64,000 nt of DNA, from NCBI GenBank assembly GCA_019752635.1, contig JAIELX010000015.1:1-64000 (forward strand), given 5' to 3'. The notes under the pieces are model-generated. The model was not told the origin of the DNA. It made no database searches and worked only from the letters and a program-made list of their open reading frames with translations. This document shows, piece by piece, positions 52,480 to 61,909 of this stretch. Origin of the DNA: Candidatus Obscuribacterales bacterium (GTDB taxonomy: Bacteria; Cyanobacteriota; Vampirovibrionia; Obscuribacterales; Obscuribacteraceae). Numbering within the stretch: position 1 is the stretch's first letter; each line of letters begins with the position of its first letter. Both the position numbers and the translations under genes were made by a program.

Positions 52480-52796
52480 TAGCGTATGACCTCACTTTTT
52501 TCTGATACAAGGTTTCCGGGAATCCGCTGAGTGAGTATATTCAACGATTCTTCCCGCCCTGGAAACTTCACGAGTTTTTTTAATATGGAGCGCGTGAGTT
52601 CGGAAACAATAAAGCGTTCTGTCGGTGATAATGAGCGAGCGGCTTTCTGCGGCGGCTGTAGGCGTTTCTATCAGTTTGTGCCGAAGTAGCGATTAAGACC
52701 CGTTAATTAATGCCTTAAGTCGTATACCTGGATGCAAGTGGGGGAGTTGCATATACTTCTTATCGCTACCAGAGACGTTCAGCCGGGTTGTGGACT
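52480..52796. other. divergent intergenic region
   Basis: 317 bases between aceA (reverse) and the membrane-protein gene (forward). It should contain both promoters. No clear operator palindrome or riboswitch is seen. Confidence 0.4.
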
Positions 52797-53909
52797 ATGG
52801 TTTCGACGTTTACAAACAATCGCGTCAGCAATGCACCTGCCAAAGTGTGGTTTTTCAACGCGCCGGTTGATCTCCTTGTTTGTTGTGGCGGACTATTGTG
52901 GTTTGTAGTTGCAATTCACTCGCTAGTTTCCTTTCCGAACCACAGAGAGCCCATGCTCTTTTCGCCGGAGGCTTCGCCTGGTGAAAAAGCACTGTACTAC
53001 GCACTCTACACTTGTGCCTTTCTTGTCAGTTATCCCCATAACTTGGCGTCCGTCGTTAGAGTTTACGGTTCGAAGGCATCGTTTAAGAAGTACCAGTTCT
53101 GCGGCATCATCGTTCCTGTCCTGACCGCAGTGTTATTGGTTGGCGCAGTGATGCAGCCGGCGCTCATTCCCTGGTATGCCCGCGTGACGGTGATCTGGAA
53201 TATCCAGCATTGGGTAGCTCAATGCTATGGGCTGGGTCTTCTGTACTGTGCTCGCGCTAACTTCGGATTGAGTCCGGTAGAGAAGAAACTGTTGTGGATT
53301 TCGTGCCAGGTGCTAATACTTTGGGCGGCCGTCAAGGTTTTGGCATTCCCCGAGACACAAGCAGCGCAGATCGCCGGTATACCGATTACGCCAATCGCCT
53401 TTGTATCTGCCGACTTTTTTCAGGGGACCGAACGGGTTTGCCTTGGAGTCTGGGGGGCTATTGCTGCTTTTTTGACTTACGGTTGGGCAAAGGCTAAACG
53501 AATCCCGCCTTTGCCGGTTGTGGCATTGTTTGCCACCATCTTTAGAATCACAATGATGTCGTTCAAGGGCAATGTGGATCTTTGGCTTTTCGGCTTGCCG
53601 CTGTTCCATGCTCTGCAGTATCTGGTTCTGACCAGCAGGTATCATGCCAAGGAAAAGGGGATAGTCGAGACTCCAGAGACTCCCTACTGGAAGGTGATGT
53701 TTTCCGCGAAGGAAATGCGAAACTATTACGGTGGGCTAGTTGCAAGCGCAGCCGCTCTTTATCTTGGTTTGCCTCTGCTGCTTCGAGGGGTTGGATTGCC
53801 AACGGAGAATGCAACCGCGCTCACTTTTCTCCTGTTGAATTTTCAACATATCCTGACCGATGCGTTTATCTGGCGGCTCAGGGACCCGGCAGTCAGAAGC
53901 AATTTGTAG
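52797..53909 (+). CDS. polytopic membrane protein with conserved-looking histidines
   Basis: A 370-residue protein with about nine hydrophobic helices. His residues occur at helix ends in patterns reminiscent of membrane diiron or heme proteins: YPHNLASVVRVY, WNIQHWVAQCYG, PLFHALQYLVLTSRYH and NFQHILTDAFIWRLRD. No family can be named with confidence. The ATG at 52797 is preferred over a TTG three codons earlier. It stands between aceA (divergent) and the ars operon. Confidence 0.7.
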   Translation: MVSTFTNNRVSNAPAKVWFFNAPVDLLVCCGGLLWFVVAIHSLVSFPNHREPMLFSPEASPGEKALYYALYTCAFLVSYPHNLASVVRVYGSKASFKKYQFCGIIVPVLTAVLLVGAVMQPALIPWYARVTVIWNIQHWVAQCYGLGLLYCARANFGLSPVEKKLLWISCQVLILWAAVKVLAFPETQAAQIAGIPITPIAFVSADFFQGTERVCLGVWGAIAAFLTYGWAKAKRIPPLPVVALFATIFRITMMSFKGNVDLWLFGLPLFHALQYLVLTSRYHAKEKGIVETPETPYWKVMFSAKEMRNYYGGLVASAAALYLGLPLLLRGVGLPTENATALTFLLLNFQHILTDAFIWRLRDPAVRSNL

Positions 53910-54012
53910 CGCGATCTCCATCTGCCCCGTGCGAGCGGGCTTTCAGCATTCGCACGTGAACGCTCGTGCACATCGCTTGACCCTTTTGTGTAAGTTCGAT
54001 ATTATTGGAAAT

Positions 54013-54312
54013 ATGAAAAGTAGCGATGCGGTCAAGGCTCTAGGGGCTTTGGCTCAGGAATCTCGATTGGACGTTTTTAGGCTGCTGGTCAGAAAGGGCG
54101 CGGCAGGAATGGCGGCGGGAGAGCTGAGCGAGCATTTCGGTTTGCCACCAGCAACGATGTCATTTCACTTAAAAGAACTGACCAGCGCGGGGCTACTAAC
54201 ATCGAGACGGGAAAGTCGTTCAATCATTTATTCAGCTAATTATGCTCACATGCAAACACTGATTGGCTTCCTGCTCGAGAATTGCTGCGTAGACAACGGA
54301 GGCAAATGCTAA
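54013..54312 (+). CDS. arsR: ArsR/SmtB-family repressor
   Basis: A 99-residue metalloregulator. The winged helix (AQESRLDVFRLLV, GELSEHFGLPPATMSFHLKEL, then the wing SRRESRSIIYSA) is typical. The C-terminal Cys set NCCVDNGGKC is placed like the arsenite-binding cysteines of CaiF/Acr-type ArsR proteins. Its stop overlaps the arsI start (TAATG). It should repress the operon until arsenite binds. Confidence 0.93.
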   Translation: MKSSDAVKALGALAQESRLDVFRLLVRKGAAGMAAGELSEHFGLPPATMSFHLKELTSAGLLTSRRESRSIIYSANYAHMQTLIGFLLENCCVDNGGKC

Positions 54313-54779
54313 TGAAAAGATTTCACGTACACATGGCGGTGGCAGATTTGGAGCAGTCAATTCAGTTCTATTCGACTTTCTTCGATTCGCCTCCAGCCGT
54401 CAAGAAAGATGACTATGCGAAATGGATGCTGGACGATCCGCGCATCAACTTTGCTATTTCAACCCGAGGTCGTGAGCCCGGATTGGACCATCTAGGCATT
54501 CAAGTTGAAGACCCCGCAGATCTGCAAGAGATTTCGCAACGTCTGAAGGCAGCTCAGCAACCAATTCTGGAACAAGAACAAACAACGTGCTGCTATGCGC
54601 AGGCGGACAAAACCTGGGTGCATGACCCGCAAGGTATTGCCTGGGAGTCGTTTTATACGACCGGTGCCGCTACCACATACGGCGAAGACGTCGACCTGCA
54701 AAGGCAAAACAAATCGGCTTGCTGCGCACCTGAGATGGAAAGTGTGTCCGTGCAGATTGGAAAGAAGTGCAGCAGTTGA
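54312..54779 (+). CDS. arsI: ArsI/CadI-type vicinal-oxygen-chelate protein
   Basis: A 155-residue VOC-fold protein. The start FHVHMAVADLEQSIQFYSTF has the metal His. LDHLGIQVED is the second motif. The loop TTCCYAQADKTWVHDPQGIA matches ArsI (C-As lyase) and cadmium-induced CadI proteins, with the paired Cys and the DP-G. ArsI cleaves methyl groups from organoarsenicals such as methylarsenite. Position second in the ars operon supports that role. Confidence 0.9.
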   Translation: MKRFHVHMAVADLEQSIQFYSTFFDSPPAVKKDDYAKWMLDDPRINFAISTRGREPGLDHLGIQVEDPADLQEISQRLKAAQQPILEQEQTTCCYAQADKTWVHDPQGIAWESFYTTGAATTYGEDVDLQRQNKSACCAPEMESVSVQIGKKCSS

Positions 54780-54837
54780 GCCGCAGCTTATTGCAGATTG
54801 TCTTGGTACCACAAGCGTCTCAATAAAGAGAGGCAAA

Positions 54838-55051
54838 GCAACAAATTTTCCAACAAGAGAAAAACGACCTGTTGCTACGCGCAGTCAGACAAGACCCGGG
54901 TGCATGATCCACAAGGAATAGCCCGGGAATCCTTCTTCACGATTGGAAAAGCGACACGGCGAAGGTGCAATTAGTGCGCGAGAACAAAGCTGCCTGTTGC
55001 GCTCCAGAAGTAGCACCAATACAACTCACCAAAAAGGAGCGTAGCAATTGA
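54838..55051 (+). pseudogene. decayed second arsI fragment
   Basis: Between arsI and arsC the forward strand encodes TTCCYAQSDKTRVHDPQGIA and then ESFFTIGKAT, nearly the arsI C-terminal third. The frame stops at about 54973, and the remainder (ENKAACCAPEVAPIQL) appears in another frame up to 55051. A start and the N-terminal two-thirds are missing, and the conserved Trp after KT is Arg. This is a remnant of a tandem arsI duplicate. Confidence 0.75.
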
Positions 55052-55440
55052 AGGTCTTATTTATATGCGTGGAGAACAGTTGTCGCAGTCAGATCGCAGA
55101 AGGATTTGCCAGACAACTGGGTCTTGATGCCGAAAGCGCCGGGGTCAAAGCTGGGTCCGGTGTCAACCCTGGCGCGCTCAAAGTCATGGCAGAAATCGGC
55201 ATAGACATTTCAGCGCAGTTCTCAAAAGCAATCGACCAGGAAAAGCTGACTAAATATGATGCCGTGATTTCGATGTGCTCAGTCAAGACCGCCGATTTTT
55301 GCCCGTCGACTTTTATAGGCACTCAGGCTAATTGGAACATTGAAGACCCGAAAGGACAAGAGCTTGAAGTCTTTCGACGTGTGCGTGATGAGATCAAATC
55401 CAAGGTAGAAGAACTAGCTAAAGCAGAAGTGGCGAGATAG
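55048..55440 (+). CDS. arsC: arsenate reductase, thioredoxin-coupled type
   Basis: A 130-residue low-molecular-weight phosphatase-fold arsenate reductase. The nucleophile loop CVENSCR has Cys7 and Arg13 (CX5R). Two more Cys in SMCSVKTADFC match the relay cysteines of the thioredoxin-linked class. It reduces arsenate to arsenite for export by Acr3. The TTG start has AAGGAG eight bases upstream. Confidence 0.92.
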   Translation: MKVLFICVENSCRSQIAEGFARQLGLDAESAGVKAGSGVNPGALKVMAEIGIDISAQFSKAIDQEKLTKYDAVISMCSVKTADFCPSTFIGTQANWNIEDPKGQELEVFRRVRDEIKSKVEELAKAEVAR

Positions 55441-55465
55441 AAAATGCCCAAAGGAGGCACGTATC

Positions 55466-56074
55466 ATGAGCAACAAAGCTAGCATGTTCCCAAGGTTCTT
55501 ACTGCCGCTTGGAGTTTTTGTCCTGGCTTTTGCCGGGCATTTTGTCTGGTTCGCACTTTCAGGTGGCGCTTCCTCCGGGGCCGAGGGCGGATGTGGCAGC
55601 GGCTGTGGAACATCCTGCGCTCCAGCTCCAACTCCGGCGATCAGCAGTCAATACATTGATTCTCAAAGTTATTTCTTAGGCTATTCCATTGCCTTGCCGC
55701 TGTCTTTTGCATCAATCGCAATAAGGAAGTTCATTGAGAATCGCTCGCAATCGGCAAAAGGAGCGGCGATCGGCGGCATAAGTTTTTCTACTTTCCTTGG
55801 ATTTGCCGGATGTTTCATGACTGGATGCTGCGGTTCTCCGATGTTAGGAGTGTATGTCAGCTTGCTGGGCGCAGGCTTCTTGCCTTTCGCTAAGCCATTT
55901 GTAGCAGTTCTAACTACCCTGTCAATTGCAGCGTCGTTCTGGTGGCTCAATAGATCTGCCTCAAAACAAGCCTGCTCGACTGATGATACTTCGACTTCAT
56001 GCTGCGGTCCCGCTACCCAGTGCGGCCCAACGCCTGTAATTATAACTAAAGTCTCCGAGGCAGAATCGCCATGA
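55466..56074 (+). CDS. Cys-rich membrane protein of the ars operon
   Basis: A 202-residue protein with about four hydrophobic helices. Cysteines are clustered in three places: the first loop (GGCGSGCGTSC), a membrane segment (GFAGCFMTGCCGSP) and the C-terminal tail (CSTDDTSTSCCGPATQC). AAAGGAGG precedes the ATG, and the stop overlaps the acr3 start (ATGA). Context says it belongs to arsenic handling, perhaps as an arsenite donor to Acr3, a sensor or a thiol carrier. I know no family for it. Confidence 0.75.
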   Translation: MSNKASMFPRFLLPLGVFVLAFAGHFVWFALSGGASSGAEGGCGSGCGTSCAPAPTPAISSQYIDSQSYFLGYSIALPLSFASIAIRKFIENRSQSAKGAAIGGISFSTFLGFAGCFMTGCCGSPMLGVYVSLLGAGFLPFAKPFVAVLTTLSIAASFWWLNRSASKQACSTDDTSTSCCGPATQCGPTPVIITKVSEAESP

Positions 56075-57162
56075 GTATCTCGGTCGAAGAGCCGACTGAC
56101 AAGAAACCACAAAATGAGTCCATTATAGGTTTCTTCGAACGCTGGTTAACGCTATGGGTCTTTCTTTGCATTGCCGCAGGAATATTTATTGGGCAGGTTT
56201 TACCAGAACCAGTAAAATTTATAGGGTCACTAGAAGTAGCCAGAGTCAATATTCCAGTTGGTTTCTTGATTTGGTTGATGATTGTTCCAATGCTTTTGAA
56301 GATTGACTTTAGCGCTCTTGGACAAGTGAAGCAACACTGGAAAGGAGTCGCTGTCACTCTGTTCATAAATTGGGCGGTCAAGCCCTTTTCTATGGCCTTC
56401 CTTGCTTACGTATTCATTCGAGTTTTGTTTGCTCCATACCTCCCTCACGATCAAATTGATAGCTACATAGCTGGCTTGATCTTGCTTGCTGCTGCGCCAT
56501 GTACAGCCATGGTCTTTGTCTGGAGCCAGCTAACAAAAGGCGATCCATACTTCACTCTTTCACAAGTAGCTGTCAACGACGCGATCATGATTTTTGCTTT
56601 TGCGCCTATCGTCGGACTTTTGTTGGGGCTCTCTTCCATAACGGTTCCTTGGGACACGTTGCTCATTTCCGTTGGTCTCTACATCGTGATACCGGTTGGG
56701 ATTGCCCAGGCGTGGAGGGGTGCTTTGCTCAAGCAAGGACAAGAGGTATTCGACAAGACACTTAACTTTCTCCATCCTGTGTCGCTCTCAGCACTACTGA
56801 CCACTCTGGTGCTTCTGTTTGCCTTTCAAGGCGAAGCCATTCTCAAACAGCCTCTTGTAATTGCGATGTTAGCGGTTCCTATTTTGATTCAAGTATTTTT
56901 CAATTCGTCGGTAGCATACTTGCTAAACAAGAAATTTGGCGTGGCGCATTGCGTGGCCGGACCATCTGCTTTGATCGGAGCCAGCAATTTCTTTGAACTA
57001 GCTGTAGCTACAGCAATCAGTCTTTTCGGATTTCACTCTGGTGCAGCTCTTGCCACCGTAGTTGGTGTGCTAATCGAAGTTCCTGTCATGCTTGCCGTAG
57101 TGAAGATAGTGAACAGTAGCAAAGGTTGGTATGAGAAAGGCTTAGCAAAGAATCAATGTTAG
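56071..57162 (+). CDS. acr3: arsenite efflux transporter, ACR3 family
   Basis: A 363-residue transporter with ten hydrophobic helices. The essential Cys144 lies in AAPCTAMVFVWS. Other family marks are WLMIVPMLLKIDF and GASNFFELAVATAI. It exports arsenite using the proton-motive force. It overlaps the previous gene by four bases and ends the operon. Confidence 0.95.
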   Translation: MSISVEEPTDKKPQNESIIGFFERWLTLWVFLCIAAGIFIGQVLPEPVKFIGSLEVARVNIPVGFLIWLMIVPMLLKIDFSALGQVKQHWKGVAVTLFINWAVKPFSMAFLAYVFIRVLFAPYLPHDQIDSYIAGLILLAAAPCTAMVFVWSQLTKGDPYFTLSQVAVNDAIMIFAFAPIVGLLLGLSSITVPWDTLLISVGLYIVIPVGIAQAWRGALLKQGQEVFDKTLNFLHPVSLSALLTTLVLLFAFQGEAILKQPLVIAMLAVPILIQVFFNSSVAYLLNKKFGVAHCVAGPSALIGASNFFELAVATAISLFGFHSGAALATVVGVLIEVPVMLAVVKIVNSSKGWYEKGLAKNQC

Positions 57163-57243
57163 TTGCCTGAAACCGAGCAACCAAAAGCAGTCCTGTAATT
57201 TACGAACAAAGAGAAGCCTCAAACACAAGTGTTGAGCTAGATT

Positions 57244-59028
57244 GTGGATCACGCATCGGGCCGTCTGGAGTCGGATTCTGAGTCGATCCCGCGTCCGAGT
57301 CTTCCCGGATCGCTGAAAGGTCCGCGAGCAAAGGGTGGACGGCTAAGAAGTGTTACGTTGAACAGACGAAGCAAGATGGACGTTGAGTCAGTCGTACTGG
57401 ACCTGACGGCGATGCGGGTGGGGATTCTACCAGTGCGTTCTGGCGCCCTCGGGGCGATAATCGTCCCTGTTGGGAATCTGCTGATGGAACGAGACACCTA
57501 CACTTTAACCACTTCGCCCGCCCTGGAAGAGTCTCGAGGCGTACTTCAGCGCGAAGCTGCGGTCTTGCTCGGTGGCGGGCTTGAGGGACTTTCGCGCGGC
57601 GCTGGTCAATCATTGACCGATCTGGGCAAATTCGCCAGTGACTTTTCGAAAGCGCCGATTACGACCACTGGCGAATACCTGCGGAACCATTGGTCTGAAG
57701 CCGCTGTCGCAGGAGCCATCGCCTTCGTGGCGCCGCGCAAACACTTTCACATGTTGTTGCTCGCGGCTTCTGGACGCGGCCTAGCCATGTCGACGTTCGA
57801 TGGCATAGTTGGCGCCGCCGATACATCGCAGCCACTTGCCCAAGTTCGCGAGCGCTTCGCTGCGAGTATCGCCGGTGAGAGTCGCAGTTTGATTAACGCG
57901 CTACCAATGACAATAGCAGGTGGTGTTGGCGGACGCAGTTTGGCAAATGCTACGTTCGGAAAGAACCTTGGCGCTGTTGATTTGGCTACAGGGAAGGTCT
58001 CCTGGGGCGAAGTAAAAAACAACCTCTGGACGATGCGTGATCAGGTTTTGCCACCAGCAGTCAGGCTCGCTGTTGTGGATTTGGACGGCACTCTGATGTC
58101 GACGAGTCGCCATCTGTCGCTGGGAATTGAGAATGGCAACAAGGTTCTTGCTGCCGCGACCGGCTTAAGCGAAGAAACAGTTTCCGGACTGATGGCTGAA
58201 CAGTTCGGTAAATTGAAATCGTTCACAAATCCGTGGACTGTCGAGATGGCGCTCGCGGAACGACTGAACGTAGGCAAACCTGGAAGCATGACTTACGAGC
58301 ATTTTCGAACGCATGTCAGCGATCCGTACTGGAAAGTCTTCGACAATACTGTTACGCAAAACCTGAAACTATATGAGGGAGTGCATAGTACATTGGGGGC
58401 GCTCCGTCAAAAGGGCGTACCTGTGATACTTTGGTCGAACTCGCCGGCATCGGCTGTGATACCGCGCATACGTCCGCATGGCATTGATACTCAGATTAGT
58501 CGAGCGGTAATGTTGGAAAATGCAAAGCCCCCGAGCGGACTAGCACCGGAACTGTTGCAACATGGTGCAGAGCGTCTTGCTTCGTTTATGGGACGTGAGA
58601 ATTCTGCGTTCACGACGCTGAGCCGCGATTTGGCGAAGCCAGCGCCGTCCTTCTTGAACGATGTCATGAAAGAGTCCAATCTGAGACCATCGCAAGTCAT
58701 GGTGATAGGAGACAGCCTCCAAAGCGACATGGGGCTCGCGCAACAAGCTGGAGCTCGTGGACTTTGGGCCAGATGGGCCGAAGTTGATGCCCGCTATGAT
58801 GCCTTGCTCAACAAAGTCACTAAAGGTCAGTTTCCGCCCGCTCCAAGTACCGGCGTACCCTATGAAGCCGAACTGTTTAGGTTCTCTGATTCGCTAAAGC
58901 ACCTGCGCGCACCGCGTGACATAAGCGGGTTGCTTAGAAACAATCTTGGAGCGCCGCATTGGTTGACGCCGTTGGAGAGTTACGGGTTGGCCTTTCGCCC
59001 TGCCAGGCTTGATGATGTAAAACGTTAG
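57244..59028 (+). CDS. Gly/Ala-rich N-terminal region fused to HAD hydrolase
   Basis: A 594-residue protein from a GTG with a weak ribosome-binding site. Residues about 100-240 are Gly/Ala-rich with hydrophobic patches (GGGLEGLSRGAGQSL, VAGAIAFVAP, TIAGGVGGRSLAN). Residues about 273-530 form a HAD-superfamily domain: motif I DLDGTL with Asp279/Asp281, motif II LWSNSPAS, Lys in AKPAPSFL and motif IV VIGDSLQSD. HAD enzymes are mainly phosphatases. The N-terminal region has the same layout as the GNAT/transglutaminase-like protein at 47042. Confidence 0.8.
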   Translation: MDHASGRLESDSESIPRPSLPGSLKGPRAKGGRLRSVTLNRRSKMDVESVVLDLTAMRVGILPVRSGALGAIIVPVGNLLMERDTYTLTTSPALEESRGVLQREAAVLLGGGLEGLSRGAGQSLTDLGKFASDFSKAPITTTGEYLRNHWSEAAVAGAIAFVAPRKHFHMLLLAASGRGLAMSTFDGIVGAADTSQPLAQVRERFAASIAGESRSLINALPMTIAGGVGGRSLANATFGKNLGAVDLATGKVSWGEVKNNLWTMRDQVLPPAVRLAVVDLDGTLMSTSRHLSLGIENGNKVLAAATGLSEETVSGLMAEQFGKLKSFTNPWTVEMALAERLNVGKPGSMTYEHFRTHVSDPYWKVFDNTVTQNLKLYEGVHSTLGALRQKGVPVILWSNSPASAVIPRIRPHGIDTQISRAVMLENAKPPSGLAPELLQHGAERLASFMGRENSAFTTLSRDLAKPAPSFLNDVMKESNLRPSQVMVIGDSLQSDMGLAQQAGARGLWARWAEVDARYDALLNKVTKGQFPPAPSTGVPYEAELFRFSDSLKHLRAPRDISGLLRNNLGAPHWLTPLESYGLAFRPARLDDVKR

Positions 59029-59030
59029 CG

Positions 59031-59918
59031 CTACTTCGTTTTTGTGAATTTGCTACCGCTCCAGGTATAGACTGCGCGCGTCTTTGATTTTTTCTTTTCT
59101 TCGAAGTTTTCCGTAGTGGTATCAATGATAAGCGAATTGGGCTTTCCACCTTTCATTGTCGGCAAAATGTAGTCGAAACCCGTGCCTCCCGTTTCGTTAC
59201 CGGCTTCACGCAACTCCATCAAATGCGTTACTTTGTCTCCGGTTACACCGACGAGAATATCACCATAGGGATAGTCGCATGCACCGTAATCGAAGGCGAA
59301 CCTTGCAATCGTGGGGTTGCCGTTGAAGCCCTTCGTCGGAAATTTCAACGCTGTGACAGAGTATGAAAACACATGAGATTCAGGCAACTCAATCGGACTG
59401 AACTTTGCTTCTGAAATTAGCTTTCCGTCTCTAACCAGAATGGCGCGCGATTGTTTTTCAGTCTTCGATGTGCCTGTGCCTTCTATCGTTAAAAGCAGCA
59501 ATCCCGTTGGTCCAAGCGACAAGGCTGCTTTGCTCAGGTTACCGCCCCAGATATAGCCGGTCTTTGCGTCTTTCGTCTTCACCTGATACCACGAGTCCAG
59601 AAAGCCGTTTACACCTTGCGAAGCTTCGCTCTTTGATACTACGGTCAGTGGCGTCCCGGGAGGGAGCTTTGTCACTGCCGCGGCGCTGCTTTTAGGCGCA
59701 CTTTTCAGCTCAGTAGACGGCAACACCGTGTAAGTTAGCTTGCCGGCCTTAATCTCTCCGTAAGAGGTCTGAAACTCGGTGGGAGCTTCTATCTGCGCAA
59801 ACACCGGAGGAGGGTACAGAACCGGACCGGTGAGGCTTAGCCCCAGCACGGTTAACAATCGGAGCGGCCGCGACCCTGATGCGCGAAGGCTGATTCGGTT
59901 TGCGAGTGCGAATTGCAT
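59031..59918 (-). CDS. secreted SH3b-domain protein
   Basis: A 295-residue protein with an N-terminal signal peptide (residues about 18-42). A bacterial SH3-type domain spans about 60-130 (AVTKLPPGTPLTVVSKSE, WYQVKTKDAKTGYIWGGNL). The remainder is a beta-rich domain of about 150 residues (GPTGLLLLTIEGTG, FDYILPTMKGGK). SH3b domains often bind peptidoglycan. AAAGGG lies upstream of the ATG. No enzymatic motif is visible. Confidence 0.82.
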   Translation of the reverse strand: MQFALANRISLRASGSRPLRLLTVLGLSLTGPVLYPPPVFAQIEAPTEFQTSYGEIKAGKLTYTVLPSTELKSAPKSSAAAVTKLPPGTPLTVVSKSEASQGVNGFLDSWYQVKTKDAKTGYIWGGNLSKAALSLGPTGLLLLTIEGTGTSKTEKQSRAILVRDGKLISEAKFSPIELPESHVFSYSVTALKFPTKGFNGNPTIARFAFDYGACDYPYGDILVGVTGDKVTHLMELREAGNETGGTGFDYILPTMKGGKPNSLIIDTTTENFEEKKKSKTRAVYTWSGSKFTKTK

Positions 59919-60091
59919 ACAAGACCCTTTCGTGGTTGCCTAATGATAGACCGAACAGGATTAATGATCCACTCGACGCCCTGCCCTTGGATTGTTCCGG
60001 ATTACCGCCAACCTTCGGAATGCTTGCAGTGATTGAAATTGGGGGCGGCGGGCATAATCTTATGGGCTAAGATCCGAGTGTAAGCAGACCC

Positions 60092-61909
60092 GTGGACGAA
60101 ATTCGCAGAGAAGAGGCTGTTTCCAGTTGCACCGAGAACTGCTCGCAGTGCGGTGGCGCCGGAGCCGGAGCAGAGTGCAAGTGCGCGAAATCGTGCGTGG
60201 CCGATCCTTGGATCGGGACAGTCCTGGACGACCGATATGAGATTCTGTCTCTCATAGATTCCGGTGGAATGAGCCATGTCTACCGGGCAAGGCACAAATC
60301 GCTCAATATTGTGCGAGCGGTAAAGGTGCTGCGCAAAGATTCGCTTAGTGAGACCAGTTTGCGACGTTTCGAGAAAGAAGCCAAGACCGTAAGCAGCCTT
60401 GTTCATTCCAATCTTGTGGGTTGTGTCGATTTCGGTGTCACACGCGAAGGTGCACCATATGTGGTGATGGAATATGTCGATGGGCTGACGCTGTCGCAGA
60501 TGCTACGAAGTGGTGTCGTGTTCGAACCGGCTCGAATAGTTGAATTGATGCTGCAAGTGTGCAGGGGACTTCACTTCGCACACAGGGCTTCCATTTTTCA
60601 TCGAGACATCAAGCCGAGCAATTTAATTCTGGTCAGGGATTCGGACGGAAACGAAACCATTAAGATTCTCGATTTTGGCATTGCGAAAATTCAGGATGTG
60701 TCGGAGGAAAGCCAAAAGCTCACACGAACGGGAGAAATCTGTGGAAGCCCCGTTTACATGAGCCCGGAGCAAGGTCGCGGCATGGCAGTAGACGAACGAA
60801 CTGACGTCTATTCCATGGGGTGCGTGATGTTCGAATTGCTGACCGGGAATCCGCCGTTTGTAGGCAATAATGCCATCGAAACCATTATGATGCACATCAA
60901 CTGCCCTCCGGAATTGGGTGTGATGCGCGATGGTAAACGTGTGCCTGTCGGTTTGGAGTCGGTAGTATTGCGTTGTCTCGAGAAAGAAGTAGATATGCGG
61001 TATCGAACCGTTGAGGAGTTGGCTCGAGATCTTGAATCCATTCAGAAAGGAGAGTCCTTAGTTGGATTGCAAATCAGCCGCGCTCTGAGCAACAGTCGAT
61101 TGAACAGGATTCGGTTTGCTACCGTTGTAGTGTTGATGCTGGGCTGGGCGGGGTACTCTGTTTGGTCTTCTTACTTCGCGGAAAACTGGCGCGCCGACCT
61201 TACTAAGGCCGACAGCCTTTACTATGATGTTGATAGCGCTGAGAAGTACCTACTCAATGCTTTGAAGCATTTGCCGAAAGATGATCAGATAGAGCGAAAT
61301 CGCGCTGCCATTTTTATGAGTTGGGGACGCCTCTGCGGGTCGAAGAATCGCATTGATCAGGCGAAGCAGTACTTTGAAAAGTCAAGGGAAGCCGCTGAGG
61401 CCTATCAGCGTTCTAGCAAGGGAAGAGGCGCTTCAACCTACTTGCCGCTGTTAGCGGACGCCTACCAGGGATTGGCGGCATGCGACCTGGCAAAGGGAAA
61501 CTTGAAACAAGCCGAAATCGAAGCGAAAGAGGCTGTGCTGGTGCGCCAACGATCCTTTAACGTAAGTTTGGTCAATCGAATGCTTGATGCTCGACTCCTT
61601 GCACGTTCCTACGTGGTGCTTGGCGATGTTCAAGCCGGCATGGAGAAGAATGATGCCGCTCTTGAGTCCTATGCTGCGGCGGAGCAGATCGAGAAAGGAT
61701 ACGACCAGGAGCAACTTCATCTATCCACGACTTTGGAGAAAGAAGGTATTGTCTATGCCAAGATTGGCAAGAAGGAAAAAGCGCGAGACCTGTATAAGCG
61801 TGCTATGAATATTCGCAAGTCTGTGCTTGGTGAGAGTCTGAATCATCCGGCTATCATGGAGTTGCAGGCAAGACTGGACGCTCTTGAAGGGAAGCCTTCA
61901 CAGACGTAG
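60092..61909 (+). CDS. Ser/Thr protein kinase with transmembrane helix and TPRs
   Basis: A 605-residue PknB-type kinase. A Cys-rich N-terminus (CTENCSQCGG, CKCAKSC) may bind zinc. The kinase domain spans about 48-320: glycine loop DSGGMSHVY, Lys78 in AVKVL, catalytic HRDIKPSN, DFGIA and GSPVYMSPEQ. A transmembrane helix lies near 342-360. An extracytoplasmic TPR region of about 240 residues follows (LLADAYQGLAACDLAKGNL). It probably senses an external signal through the TPRs. The start is a GTG. Confidence 0.93.
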   Translation: MDEIRREEAVSSCTENCSQCGGAGAGAECKCAKSCVADPWIGTVLDDRYEILSLIDSGGMSHVYRARHKSLNIVRAVKVLRKDSLSETSLRRFEKEAKTVSSLVHSNLVGCVDFGVTREGAPYVVMEYVDGLTLSQMLRSGVVFEPARIVELMLQVCRGLHFAHRASIFHRDIKPSNLILVRDSDGNETIKILDFGIAKIQDVSEESQKLTRTGEICGSPVYMSPEQGRGMAVDERTDVYSMGCVMFELLTGNPPFVGNNAIETIMMHINCPPELGVMRDGKRVPVGLESVVLRCLEKEVDMRYRTVEELARDLESIQKGESLVGLQISRALSNSRLNRIRFATVVVLMLGWAGYSVWSSYFAENWRADLTKADSLYYDVDSAEKYLLNALKHLPKDDQIERNRAAIFMSWGRLCGSKNRIDQAKQYFEKSREAAEAYQRSSKGRGASTYLPLLADAYQGLAACDLAKGNLKQAEIEAKEAVLVRQRSFNVSLVNRMLDARLLARSYVVLGDVQAGMEKNDAALESYAAAEQIEKGYDQEQLHLSTTLEKEGIVYAKIGKKEKARDLYKRAMNIRKSVLGESLNHPAIMELQARLDALEGKPSQT

